Program-made: the position numbers and the translations under genes
Source: Streptomyces sp. NBC_00670
GTDB lineage: Bacteria; Actinomycetota; Actinomycetes; Streptomycetales; Streptomycetaceae
Direction: 5' to 3'
Length of the DNA: 64,000 bases
NCBI RefSeq assembly: GCF_036226765.1
Contig: NZ_CP109017.1
Span: forward strand, 2,247,501-2,311,500
The notes under the pieces: model-generated
Database searches by the model: none
What the model saw: only the letters and a program-made list of their open reading frames with translations
Told to the model about the DNA's origin: nothing
Shown here: in pieces, positions 8,744 through 16,898 of the stretch
Layout of the letters: every line of letters starts with the position of its first letter
Position numbering within the stretch: position 1 is the stretch's first letter

Positions 8744-9754
8744 ATGGGGACCGCGAGAGTTTTCACCCGTCCGACGCGTCATCATGTGGCCGTCCTCGCC
8801 CGCCGGATGACGCTGCCGATCGAGCTGGGGATCGTCCATCAACTCTTCGGGCAGGCCCGGGAGGGCGCCTGTCCGGAGGGTGAGCCGCTGTACGAGGTCG
8901 TCACGTGCGCGCTGCGGCCGGGGAAGGTGCGCACGGACGGGGACTTCACCGTCGACGTCGCGCACGGCCCGGAGGCGTTGGCGCAGGCCGACACCGTGAT
9001 CGTGATGTCGTCGTACGACGACTACGAACAGCGGGACCCCCGGCTCGCGGAGCCGCTGGCCGGGGCGTTCGCCCGTATCCGTCCCGGCACCCGGGTGGCG
9101 TCGATCTGCACGGGTGCCTTCGTGCTGGCCGCCGCGGGTCTGCTGGACGGGCGGGTCGCCACCACGCACTGGCGGTACACTGACCGGTTCGCCAGGCTCT
9201 TCCCCCGGGTGACGGTGGATCCGGACGTGCTGTACACCGACGGCGGCGACGTCCTGACGTCCGCGGGGTGTGCGTCGGGCATCGATCTGTGCCTGCACAT
9301 GATCCGGCGCGACTTCGGCATGGCGGTCGCCAACGACGTCGCACGGCGCACCGTCGTCCCGCCGCACCGGGAGGGCGGCCAGGCGCAGTACATCCGCCAC
9401 CCGCTGCCGGAGCCGTCGTCGCCCTCCACCTCGGCCGCCCGCGGGTGGGCCCTGGAACGGCTGGGCGAACCTCTCACGCTGGGACAGCTCGCGGCACGCG
9501 AGGCCATGAGCGTGCGCAACTTCACCCGGCGCTTCCACGACGAGGTCGGCACCACGCCGATGACCTGGCTGACGCAGCAGCGGATCGAGCGCGCCCGGGA
9601 GCTGCTGGAGGAGTCGGAGCTGCCGGTGGAACAGGTCGCCGAACAGGTCGGCCTCGGCACGGCCGCCAACCTGCGTCGGCACTTCCACCAAACCCTGGGC
9701 ACCTCTCCCAGCGTCTACCGCACCGCGTTCCGAGGGCCGGGCACGGAGGTGTGA
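8744..9754 (+). CDS. GlxA-family transcriptional regulator
   Basis: A 336-residue regulator with an N-terminal DJ-1/PfpI-like domain (about 10-195), including the elbow SICTGAFVLAAAGLLDGR with Cys122. The C-terminal AraC-type DNA-binding domain has two helix-turn-helix units at about 240-330 (SVRNFTRRFHDEVGTTPMTW; AEQVGLGTAANLRRHFHQ). Several in-frame ATGs lie at 8717, 8726, 8738 and 8744; the last is chosen because AAGGA sits seven bases before it and it matches the usual N-terminus. The gene is divergent from the MFS transporter, a common pairing in which the regulator controls the exporter. The ligand is unknown. Confidence 0.85.
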   Translation: MGTARVFTRPTRHHVAVLARRMTLPIELGIVHQLFGQAREGACPEGEPLYEVVTCALRPGKVRTDGDFTVDVAHGPEALAQADTVIVMSSYDDYEQRDPRLAEPLAGAFARIRPGTRVASICTGAFVLAAAGLLDGRVATTHWRYTDRFARLFPRVTVDPDVLYTDGGDVLTSAGCASGIDLCLHMIRRDFGMAVANDVARRTVVPPHREGGQAQYIRHPLPEPSSPSTSAARGWALERLGEPLTLGQLAAREAMSVRNFTRRFHDEVGTTPMTWLTQQRIERARELLEESELPVEQVAEQVGLGTAANLRRHFHQTLGTSPSVYRTAFRGPGTEV

Positions 9755-9803
9755 GGCGGGCCGGCGCCGTCGGCTCCCCTCGTCGTCCCCCCACATCCTC
9801 CCG

Positions 9804-9837
9804 ACAGAGATAGTATCGGTCGCGATACTATCTCTGT
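9804..9837. promoter_or_regulatory. Perfect 15-bp inverted repeat, probable operator
   Basis: Two perfect 15-base arms (ACAGAGATAGTATCG and its complement) at 9804-9818 and 9823-9837 are separated by GTCG. The core heptamer TACTATC recurs at 9841-9847, where it could double as a -10 region (TACTAT) for the ATPase gene at 9875. Such an AT-rich perfect palindrome is exceptional in this GC-rich context. It is more likely a dimer-binding operator than a terminator, because no T-tract follows and it lies 38 bases before a start codon. Confidence 0.6.
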
Positions 9838-9874
9838 TGTTACTATCCTGGCTCAAGGTACGCGGAGTCCCGTC

Positions 9875-11296
9875 ATGCAGCGTTTCATCGGTCGCAGGCA
9901 TCAGCTCCGCGTGCTGAGCGAGACACTCGCCTCCGTGGGGGGCGCCGTCGGAAGCGCCCGGCCCGGGGAGTGCATCCTGCTGCGCGGGCGGCGGCGGGTG
10001 GGCAAGTCCAGCCTGGTCGAGGAGTTCATCCGGCGGAGCGGAGTGCCCAGTCTGTTCTTCACGGCGGCCGGCGGCTCCGCCGAGGACGAGCTGACGGAGC
10101 TGCTCGACTCCGTCTCCCACTCCACCCTGCCCGGACGCGCGCTCTTCGCGGAGGAGGCGCCACAGCAATGGAACGCCGCCTTCCGGCTGCTGGCGGAGGC
10201 CCTGCCCGACGACCGCCCCAGCGTGGTGGTCATCGACGAGGTGCCGTACCTCATGGACCGGGTCGACGCGTTCGAGGGCATGCTGCAGCGCGCCTGGGAC
10301 CGGCTCCTCAGCCGCAAGCCGGTGCTCCTGCTGCTGATCGGTTCGGACCTGTCGATGATGGAGGCCCTCAACGACTACGACCGACCCTTCCACCAGCGTG
10401 GCCGGGAGATGGTCCTGGGGCCCCTGAACCCCGCGGACCTCGCCGAGATGCTTGGCCTGGAGCCGGCCGAGGCCTTCGACGCCGCCCTGGTCACCGGTGG
10501 ACTGCCGTTGATCTGCCGTGACTGGCCCCACGGCGGATCGCTGTGGGACTTCCTGGAAGCCTCCCTGGCCAATCCGATCTCCGCGCTGCTTGTCTCCGCC
10601 GAGCGCTCGCTGGGGGCCGAGTTCCCGCCGCAGGCGATGAGCCGGGAGGTCCTCAAGGCCATCGGTGCCGGGGAGCGCACCTTCACCAACATCGCCCGGG
10701 CCGCCGGCGGCGTCTCCCACACCACGCTCACCCGGGCGACGGAGGTGCTGACCGGCAAACGTGTGGTCGCCGCCGAACTGCCCCTGTCGACACGCCCCTC
10801 CAAGGAACGGCGGTACCGGGTCGCCGACTCCTATCTGCGCTTCTGGCTCGCCTTCCTCGAACCGCACATGGCGGAGGTCGAGCGCATGCGCGGCGATCTG
10901 ACCCTGGGCCGCGTCCGGGAGCAGTGGACCGCGTGGCGCGGCCGGGCCGTCGAACCCCTCGTCCGCGAGGGCCTCGCCCGGCTCCTGCCCGACCAGGGAC
11001 TGCCCGCGGCCCCGGCGGTGGGCGCGTACTGGACACGCAGCAACGACGTCGAGATCGACCTCGTCGGAGCCGACCGCGAACCGGTCGCCAAGCGGCTGCT
11101 CTTCGTGGGGTCCGTCAAGTGGCTGGAGAAGTCACCGTTCGACAGTCACGACCTCGCGGCCCTGCACAAACACCGGGCTGCCCTGACGGACGAGCCCGTC
11201 CCCCTCGTCGTCGTCTCCCGCAGCGGTGTCACCTGCGACGGCCCACAGGCGGTCTACGGCCCCGCGGAACTGCTCGGTGCGTGGCAGCGCCGCTGA
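9875..11296 (+). CDS. AAA-type ATPase with C-terminal DUF234-like domain
   Basis: A 473-residue cytosolic protein. The Walker A motif GRRRVGKSS is at residues 38-46, and Walker B VVVIDEVPYLM follows in the middle of the ATPase domain. A winged-helix-like segment (ARAAGGVSHTTLTRATEVL) lies in the second half, then a C-terminal region with TRSNDVEIDLVG and LFVGSVKWLEKSP. This order matches the archaeal-ATPase/DUF234 family, whose C-terminus is a degenerate or active PD-(D/E)XK fold. Family members are scattered, horizontally moving, and have no settled role. The gene is monocistronic and preceded by a striking palindrome that may bind its regulator. An ATG start at 9875 is clear. Confidence 0.8.
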   Translation: MQRFIGRRHQLRVLSETLASVGGAVGSARPGECILLRGRRRVGKSSLVEEFIRRSGVPSLFFTAAGGSAEDELTELLDSVSHSTLPGRALFAEEAPQQWNAAFRLLAEALPDDRPSVVVIDEVPYLMDRVDAFEGMLQRAWDRLLSRKPVLLLLIGSDLSMMEALNDYDRPFHQRGREMVLGPLNPADLAEMLGLEPAEAFDAALVTGGLPLICRDWPHGGSLWDFLEASLANPISALLVSAERSLGAEFPPQAMSREVLKAIGAGERTFTNIARAAGGVSHTTLTRATEVLTGKRVVAAELPLSTRPSKERRYRVADSYLRFWLAFLEPHMAEVERMRGDLTLGRVREQWTAWRGRAVEPLVREGLARLLPDQGLPAAPAVGAYWTRSNDVEIDLVGADREPVAKRLLFVGSVKWLEKSPFDSHDLAALHKHRAALTDEPVPLVVVSRSGVTCDGPQAVYGPAELLGAWQRR

Positions 11297-11380
11297 GCAG
11301 TTCCGCGTGCGGCGGCGCCGGTCGGGCAGGCGTGCGATCGGTCCTCATCGGGACGAGGACGGAGTCGTCGGCGGCTCGGC

Positions 11381-12415
11381 TCACCGTCGCCGGGGGTCGG
11401 CCGGTGACCGGCCCGCCGCCGCCCCGGCCGTCGGTACCGGTGCGGTCGGGTCCGTCGAGGCGGTCGAGGCGGTGTCCGTCCCGGCGGGTGTCGTGGAGGC
11501 CGGTTCCGGGCTCACCGGTGTCCGGTGGCCCCGTTCCAGCATGCCCAGGGCCACCCCCACGATGATGACGACGCCGCCCAGCGCCTGGACCGGGTGGATC
11601 GATTCGCCGTTGATGACCACCGCGCCGGCAACGCCGAAGACCGGGACCAGGTTGAGGATGTTCACCGCGACGCTCGACGCCATCCTGCGCAGACCGTAGT
11701 TGTAGAGCAGGAAGCCGCCGACCGAGCAGGCCACGGCCAGGTAGACGATGAGCGACGAGGCGGTCGCGTCCGGGACCCGCCAGTCGCCGGCCTCCAGCAG
11801 GGAGGCGAGGAGGAAGCCCGCCGCGCCGGCCAGGGTCTGGTAGTACGTGACGCTCATGGCGTTCTGGCCGGCGCTCGCGCGCTTGCCGAGGATGTTGTAG
11901 CCGGCCCAGGCCAGCCCGCCGAGCAGCAACAGGACGTCGCCGATCCACCGCGAACTGCCGCCGGTCTCGGCGCCGCTGCGCACCACGAGGACCGCGCCGA
12001 CCGTGGCGAGCAGCACGCCCGCCACCCGTGTCCACGGCATCCGGTCGCGCAGGGTGAGCAGTTCCAGCAGCATCGTCATCAGCGGGTAGGTGGCGACGAT
12101 CAGCGACGCGTCGGACGCTGTCGACATGTCGACGCCGATGTTCTCCAGGATGAAGTAGACGGTGATGCCGAGGAAGCCGCTCAGATAGAGCTGCCGCCGC
12201 TGCCGGGCGTCCGGCCGGGCCGGGCGGTGCCGGTTCAGCCGTATCACCAGGCCCAGGAGTAACGCGGCCATGGTGAACCGCAGCGCGCCGATGCTCAGCG
12301 GGCCGACGTCGTCCAGGACCCGTTTGGTCACCGCGTACGAACTGCTCCAGAACAGCGCGGCCGCCACCACCGCGACCACCGCCCACACGCCTGCCCCTCG
12401 CTCACGCATCCGCAC
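11381..12415 (-). CDS. EamA/DMT-family transporter
   Basis: A 344-residue drug/metabolite exporter with ten predicted helices in two EamA repeats (ALFWSSSYAVTKRVL in the first, LGGLAWAGYNILGKRA in the second) and a Thr/Pro/Ala-rich cytosolic tail from about residue 300. GTG 12413-12415 has a GGAG site eight bases upstream, better placed than for the ATG six bases later. Leu52 is encoded by TTA (plus-strand 12260-12262), a rare bldA-dependent codon. The gene is divergent from an Lrp/AsnC regulator with 150 bp between them. Its position beside the putative biosynthetic cluster, and the shared TTA feature, suggest it exports an amino-acid-like product, but this is inference. Confidence 0.8.
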   Translation of the reverse strand: MRMRERGAGVWAVVAVVAAALFWSSSYAVTKRVLDDVGPLSIGALRFTMAALLLGLVIRLNRHRPARPDARQRRQLYLSGFLGITVYFILENIGVDMSTASDASLIVATYPLMTMLLELLTLRDRMPWTRVAGVLLATVGAVLVVRSGAETGGSSRWIGDVLLLLGGLAWAGYNILGKRASAGQNAMSVTYYQTLAGAAGFLLASLLEAGDWRVPDATASSLIVYLAVACSVGGFLLYNYGLRRMASSVAVNILNLVPVFGVAGAVVINGESIHPVQALGGVVIIVGVALGMLERGHRTPVSPEPASTTPAGTDTASTASTDPTAPVPTAGAAAGRSPADPRRR

Positions 12416-12528
12416 GCCGCTTTCTCCCCTGCCGCCGCACACGTCCCGCCGTCCAGCAGGCGCGCCCGAACGAACATCAGCCAATACTCGAAAAGGCTAA
12501 CAACGTCATCGCAAGGAACGACTACCAT

Positions 12529-12543
12529 CCGAATTATCTTCGG
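12529..12543. promoter_or_regulatory. Candidate Lrp/AsnC operator
   Basis: CCGAA-TTATC-TTCGG is a 15-bp palindrome with an AT-rich centre, the general shape of Lrp/AsnC sites. It lies 22 bases before the lrp-like start and inside the divergent region shared with the exporter gene, so it could mediate autoregulation and exporter control. Confidence 0.4.
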
Positions 12544-12565
12544 CAATCGGCAGGGTGAGGCACGC

Positions 12566-13018
12566 ATGGACGAACTAGATTCGGCGCTGGTGCGCATGCT
12601 CCAGGAGGACGGTCGGCGCACCAACCGGGACATGGCCCAGGCCCTCGGCATCGCCCCGTCCACCTGTCTGGAGCGGATCAGGTCGCTGCGCGAGCGCGGC
12701 ATCCTGACGGGGTTCCACGCGGAGGCCGACCTCGCGGCGATCGGCCGGGGGCTGCAGGCCGTGATCGCCGTGCGGGTCCGGCCGCCGACGCGTGCGGTGA
12801 TCGAGGCCTTCCAGGCGTTCCTGGAACGGATGCCCGAGGTGATCTCGCTCTTCGTCCTCACCGGCAACGACGACTTCCTCGTGCACGTCGCCGTGCGCGA
12901 CACCGATCATCTGCATGCGGTGGTCCTGGACAAGCTGACGAAGCGTCCGGAACTGGCCGACGTACGGACCTCGGTGGTCTACGGGCACATGCGCAAGAAG
13001 GTCGTCGGGCCGGCGTGA
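12566..13018 (+). CDS. Lrp/AsnC-family transcriptional regulator
   Basis: A 150-residue regulator with an N-terminal helix-turn-helix (ALVRMLQEDGRRTNRDMAQA; GIAPSTCLERIRSLRERGIL) and a C-terminal RAM ligand/oligomerisation domain (AVIAVRVRPP; VISLFVLTGNDDFLVHVAVRD). These proteins usually sense amino acids or keto acids. It is divergent from an EamA exporter, a standard pairing for amino-acid efflux, and convergent with the biosynthetic genes (25 bp between stops). It is therefore a plausible local regulator of the cluster. The start ATG 12566 fits the family; the ribosome site is weak. Confidence 0.88.
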   Translation: MDELDSALVRMLQEDGRRTNRDMAQALGIAPSTCLERIRSLRERGILTGFHAEADLAAIGRGLQAVIAVRVRPPTRAVIEAFQAFLERMPEVISLFVLTGNDDFLVHVAVRDTDHLHAVVLDKLTKRPELADVRTSVVYGHMRKKVVGPA

Positions 13019-13043
13019 GGCACCCCGGAGTCCGGCCGGAACC

Positions 13044-14153
13044 TCACCGGGCCGGCGGCACCGTCTCCTTCGCCGCCGTGAGCAGCAGGTCGTTCGCCTC
13101 GGGGCTGCCCACGGTCACCCGCAGCCCGTCGCCCGGGAAGGCCCGTACCAGCAGTCCGCGCCGCTCCCACTCCCCCGCCACCCGCTCCGCGTCCGAACCG
13201 GCCGGCAGCCACAGGAAGTTGGTCTCGCTGGGCAGCACCTCCCAGCCGAGTCCGAGGAGCCCCGCCCGCGTCCGCTCCCGCTCCGCGACGACCCGCTCCA
13301 CCCGCTCCAGGAGCTCCGCCTCCACCTCCAGCGCGGTCAGCGCCGCCTCCTCGGCGACGCGGCCCACCCCGCACGGCACGGCGCACTTGCGCAGCGCCTC
13401 GGCGATCGGGGCCTGGGCGACGGCGTACCCGACCCGCATCCCGGCCAGCCCGTAGGCCTTGGAGAAGGTGCGCAGCGTCACGAGGTTGGGGCGGTCGTGG
13501 TGCAGTGCGACGCCGTCGGGGGCGTCCGGCGACCGGTAGAACTCGAAGTAGGCCTCGTCGAGGACGACCAGGACGTCGCCGGGCACGCGGTCCAGGAACC
13601 GCTCCAGCGCGGCGGCGCCGACTGCCGTGCCGGTGGGGTTGTTGGGTTCGCAGAGGAGGACGGCCCGGGTCCGGGGGCCGACGGCGGCGGCCATGGCGTC
13701 CAGGTCGTGCACGCCGTCGGCGAGCGGCACCTCCACCGGGACGGCCCCCGCCATCCGCGTCACGATCGGATAGGCCTCGAACGACGGCCAGGCGTAGACG
13801 ACTTCGTCCCCCGGCTCCAGCACGGCCTGGCCGATCTGCTGGTAGATGCCGACCGAGCCGGGGCCGGTGACGAGGTGTGCGGGCGGCACGTCCAGCCGCC
13901 GGGCGAGGGCGTGCGTCAGCCGCTCGGGGTGGATGGTCGGGTAGTGGTGGGCCTCGGCCGCCGCCCGGGCGATGGTCTCCCGGACGGAGGGCAGCGGCGG
14001 GTACGGGTTCTCGTTGAGGAACAGCCGGTGGGCGGGGCCCTCGGCGGGCGGGGCGGGCGGCTTGGGCACGTAGGCCGGGATTCCGGCGAGCACCGCGCGG
14101 GGCGTGGGGGCCGGGGTGCCGGGGGCGGTGGGGTGCGGTGTGGTCGTCGTCAT
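13044..14153 (-). CDS. HisC-like class I/II aminotransferase
   Basis: A 369-residue PLP aminotransferase resembling histidinol-phosphate and aromatic aminotransferases. Landmarks are LNENPYPPLPS (residues 46-56), CEPNNPTGT (168-176), VVLDEAYFEF (197-206) and the PLP lysine Lys232 in TFSKAYGLAGMRVGYA. The N-terminal ~25 residues are Thr/Pro-rich and probably disordered. It is the last gene of the minus-strand cluster, 27 bases after the cyclodeaminase-like gene. A second aminotransferase and a prephenate decarboxylase are in the same run, so a likely job is transamination of a dihydroaromatic keto acid rather than histidine synthesis. Substrate assignment is inference. Confidence 0.82.
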   Translation of the reverse strand: MTTTTPHPTAPGTPAPTPRAVLAGIPAYVPKPPAPPAEGPAHRLFLNENPYPPLPSVRETIARAAAEAHHYPTIHPERLTHALARRLDVPPAHLVTGPGSVGIYQQIGQAVLEPGDEVVYAWPSFEAYPIVTRMAGAVPVEVPLADGVHDLDAMAAAVGPRTRAVLLCEPNNPTGTAVGAAALERFLDRVPGDVLVVLDEAYFEFYRSPDAPDGVALHHDRPNLVTLRTFSKAYGLAGMRVGYAVAQAPIAEALRKCAVPCGVGRVAEEAALTALEVEAELLERVERVVAERERTRAGLLGLGWEVLPSETNFLWLPAGSDAERVAGEWERRGLLVRAFPGDGLRVTVGSPEANDLLLTAAKETVPPAR

Positions 14154-14180
14154 GGCGGTTCGGTGTCCTCTCGGGTCGCG

Positions 14181-15167
14181 TCAGTCCTGGTTCCAGGCGA
14201 GGCCGAGCCCCTGGGCGGCGGCCGCCTCGGCGATCGCGAAGCCGGACATGATGTCCTGCACCCCGAGCCCGAGCGACTTGTAGACGGTGATCTCCCGCCC
14301 GTCGCGGCGGCCCGGGTGGCGGCCGAGGAGCACCTCGCCGAGCTCGGCCAGGATGTGCTCGGGTCCGACCAGCCCGGCCTCCAGCGGCGCCTTCAGATCG
14401 CCCGACTCGGCCAGCGCCGACTCGCGGCTGTCCACGAAGAACGCCGCCCGCGCCACCGCCTCGGCCGACAGCTCGCGGTGGTCGGCGAAGGAGGCACCGG
14501 CGGCGTTGACATGCGCGCCGGGGGCGAGGTCGCCGGCCTCGACGACGGGCTCCCTGGCGGCGGTCGTGGTGCACACGAGGTCGGCACCGGCCAGGGCGGC
14601 GGCCGGGTCGGCCATGACCTCGACGTCGACGCCGAGCTCCTTCCGGGCCCACGCGCGGTAGTCCTCGGCGTGTGCCCGGGTGCGGCTCCAGACCCGTACC
14701 CGGCGCAGCGCGCGGACCACGGTCATGGCCTCCAGATGGCTGCGGGCCTGCACCCCGGAGCCGAGGACCGCCAGGTCCCCGGCGTCGGGCCGGGCCAGCG
14801 CGTCGGTCGCCACCGCGGAGACCGCAGCCGTCCGTACGGCCGTCACGGCGCCCGCGTCCATCAGGGCGAGGGGGGCGCCGGTCTCCGGATCGAAGACCAT
14901 GACGACGCCGATGTGCAGGTCGAGGCCGCGCGCCGGGTTCTCGGGCCGCAGCACCATGGCCTTGAGCCCGTACCCGTTGAGGTCCTCCCCGGCCACGAAG
15001 CCCGGCATGGTGCCGAGCAGCCCGGTGTCGCGCTCCGGGCGCAGGATGGTGCGCAGCGGCTGGTCGACCAGGCCGGAGCTGTAGCGGCGCATGGCCTCGG
15101 CCATGACCTCGATGGCGCGCTCCATGGGGTAGACCCGGCGCACCGTGGCGCGGTCGATCAAGAGCAT
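14181..15167 (-). CDS. Ornithine cyclodeaminase / mu-crystallin family protein
   Basis: A 328-residue NAD(P)-dependent enzyme. The opening MLLIDRATVRRVYPMERAIE, the substrate-loop Lys in GYGLKAMVL, and a Rossmann motif LAVLGSGVQARSHLEAM (about 143-159) are typical of the family. Members deaminate and cyclise ornithine or lysine, reduce cyclic ketimines, or make alanine or diaminopropionate in siderophore and antibiotic pathways. Given its place between a BacA-like decarboxylase and an aminotransferase, it may act as an imine/ketimine reductase or dehydrogenase on the pathway intermediate. Spacing is 105 bases from the upstream gene. Confidence 0.82.
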   Translation of the reverse strand: MLLIDRATVRRVYPMERAIEVMAEAMRRYSSGLVDQPLRTILRPERDTGLLGTMPGFVAGEDLNGYGLKAMVLRPENPARGLDLHIGVVMVFDPETGAPLALMDAGAVTAVRTAAVSAVATDALARPDAGDLAVLGSGVQARSHLEAMTVVRALRRVRVWSRTRAHAEDYRAWARKELGVDVEVMADPAAALAGADLVCTTTAAREPVVEAGDLAPGAHVNAAGASFADHRELSAEAVARAAFFVDSRESALAESGDLKAPLEAGLVGPEHILAELGEVLLGRHPGRRDGREITVYKSLGLGVQDIMSGFAIAEAAAAQGLGLAWNQD

Positions 15168-15272
15168 GAGGTGGGTCGTTCCTTCCTCGGCGGGCAGGAG
15201 GGGGTGCCCGGGGCGGGGGCGGCGTGCGGTGCGTGGCGGCCGGTCCGCATGCCGCCCCCGGCCCGGGCGGGG

Positions 15273-15866
15273 TCAGGCCGTCGGGGCGGCCGGGGTGAAG
15301 ACCGACCAGAGCATGCGGATCGGCCGGGTGCGGGAGATGAACTCCAGTTCGTGCAGCTTGGCCGCGGGCCGCGTGGTCAGGGCCAGGTCCGTCTCCCGGC
15401 GGCGGGCCCGGTCGGCGGCGGCGCTGGTGGAGGTCGCGTAGTGGAGCTCCTCCACCGTGTATCCCTCGGGCAGCAGTTCGCCGACGAGGGCGGCGGGCGC
15501 CGGGTGGGTGGCCACGCTCGGCCGCTTCGGGACGGTGTGCCCGGGGGCGACGGCGAGGCCGTAGTGCGGGGTGTCGAAGAGGAACGCGCCGGCGAAGCGG
15601 AGCCCGGGGTCCATGTAGAAGCTGTGCACGCCCGCGTAGGCGTTGGCGACCACGAGATGGGTCACGGCACCCTCGCGCAGGGCCTCGCCCGCCTGCTCGT
15701 AGGTGTCGTACAGACGGATGTCGGGTGCGGTGTCCCCGCCCCGGGCCCACAGGTATAACGCGGCCTGCTCGCTGCTCGTGCCGGTGGGTCCGAGCGTGCC
15801 GACGGATTCGATGGACGGGCCGTTGGTGAGTGCGGTGTCTATCCAGCCAGGTGCCTCGGTGGTCAT
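15273..15866 (-). CDS. BacA-like prephenate decarboxylase
   Basis: A 197-residue protein matching, block by block from memory, Bacillus BacA of the bacilysin pathway. Blocks are TLGPTGTSSEQAA (residues 24-36), AYAGVHSFYMDPGL (76-89), FDTPHYGLAV (97-106), THPAPAAL, the TSTSAA segment near 145-150, and a final IRMLWSVF. BacA removes CO2 from prephenate without aromatisation, giving dihydro-4-hydroxyphenylpyruvate. The fold is that of the prephenate dehydratase catalytic domain, but no ACT domain is present and length matches BacA (~200). Leu37 is a TTA codon (plus-strand 15756-15758), suggesting bldA control. The chorismate mutase six genes upstream would supply prephenate. A prephenate dehydratase without ACT is the main alternative. 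Confidence 0.78.
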   Translation of the reverse strand: MTTEAPGWIDTALTNGPSIESVGTLGPTGTSSEQAALYLWARGGDTAPDIRLYDTYEQAGEALREGAVTHLVVANAYAGVHSFYMDPGLRFAGAFLFDTPHYGLAVAPGHTVPKRPSVATHPAPAALVGELLPEGYTVEELHYATSTSAAADRARRRETDLALTTRPAAKLHELEFISRTRPIRMLWSVFTPAAPTA

Positions 15867-15914
15867 GCGATCCTCCCTGGGTGCGGTGCCGCTGTTGCCG
15901 GCCGGGGTCTCCGG

Positions 15915-16898
15915 TCAGGCGGTGACGGGGTGGAGCCAGTGGCCGTAGCGCGGTTCCGCGCCGCGTACCACGTTCCGGTAGGCGCCCATGAGGGCGGTGG
16001 TGAGCGGGCCGGGCACGCCGTCGGCGACGGGGCGGCCGGCGAGTTCGGTGACCGGGACGATCTCGCTGCCGGTGCCGGTGAGGAACACCTCGTCGGCGCC
16101 AGCGAGTTCGTCCCGGCCCAGGTCGCGGAAGTCGGTCGGGGTGTCCAGCAGGTCCGCCGCGAGCGTCACCGCGGTGTCGCGGGTGATGCCCTCCAGCAGA
16201 TCGGCGGTGACCGGCGGCGTCACCAGCCGCCCGCCGACGACGGCGAACACATTGGAGGTGCTGGCCTCGGCCACCTGCCCCCGGCTGTTGAGCAGGATCG
16301 CGTCGTCGCACCCGGCCGCGCGGGCCTCGTCCACGGCGAGCGCGTTGTTGACGTACCCGCCGGTGACCTTGGCGCGCACCGGCAGCGCGTCGGAGGAGGG
16401 CCGGCGCCAGGAGCTGATGGTGCAGCGGATGCCGGCCGGGTCGGTGTACGAGCCCATCCGGAAGGCGTTCACGGAGAGCGCGTCGGAGACGCCGGTGAGG
16501 CCGACACCCGGCTTCTGCCCGGGCAGCAGGGCCCGCTTGTAGGCCAGCGGCCGGATGTACGTGTCCTCGTGCGTGCCGATCCGCCGCAGCAACTCGGCGG
16601 TGAGCGCGCACAGTTCCTCGACGGTGCGCCCCGGGTCGATGCGCAGGGTGCGGCAGCTGCGGAGCAGGCGGCGGTAGTGGTCGTGGGCGCGGAAGACCGC
16701 GAGGCCGCCGTCGTCCTGCGCGTAGGCCCGGATGCCCTCGAAGACTCCGGTGCCGTACTGGAGGGCCTGGGTGGTGACGGGCAGCAGGGCCTGCGCCAGG
16801 GGTACGAACTCGCCGTCGTGATAGGCGACCTGGGCGATCGCGGGGGTGCCGGACGCCGGCGGCCGCTGCGCCGGGGCGCCGCCCTGGGTGACGGTCAC
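15915..16898 (-). CDS. Class IV (branched-chain type) aminotransferase
   Basis: A 327-residue fold-type IV PLP enzyme. It has LQYGTGVFEGIRAY (47-60), the PLP lysine Lys177 in RAKVTGGYVNNALAVDEA, EASTSNVF (211-218) and the GTGSEIVPV segment that holds the phosphate. These are the landmarks of IlvE-type aminotransferases. The start is GTG 16896-16898, overlapping the ligase stop by four bases, so it is translationally coupled to it. With a second aminotransferase in the same operon it is unlikely to be the housekeeping enzyme; a dedicated role in making the amino acid precursor is the simplest reading. Confidence 0.83.
   Translation of the reverse strand: MTVTQGGAPAQRPPASGTPAIAQVAYHDGEFVPLAQALLPVTTQALQYGTGVFEGIRAYAQDDGGLAVFRAHDHYRRLLRSCRTLRIDPGRTVEELCALTAELLRRIGTHEDTYIRPLAYKRALLPGQKPGVGLTGVSDALSVNAFRMGSYTDPAGIRCTISSWRRPSSDALPVRAKVTGGYVNNALAVDEARAAGCDDAILLNSRGQVAEASTSNVFAVVGGRLVTPPVTADLLEGITRDTAVTLAADLLDTPTDFRDLGRDELAGADEVFLTGTGSEIVPVTELAGRPVADGVPGPLTTALMGAYRNVVRGAEPRYGHWLHPVTA

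Noticed and set aside
7439..10867. Very long open frame on the minus strand (over 1,100 codons) through the MFS, GlxA and ATPase genes
   Set aside because: It is antisense or out of frame to three well-supported genes, has biased Arg/Pro/Gly composition and no domain; high GC removes stops from such shadow frames.
13497..15758. Long open frame on the plus strand opposite the cyclodeaminase and BacA-like genes
   Set aside because: Shadow of the minus-strand genes; Gly/Val/Asp/Glu-rich with no recognisable domain.
12979..16611. Long open frame on the minus strand across four cluster genes
   Set aside because: It runs in a different frame from the clear aminotransferase, cyclodeaminase, BacA-like and class IV aminotransferase genes and encodes only Arg/Gly/His-rich sequence.
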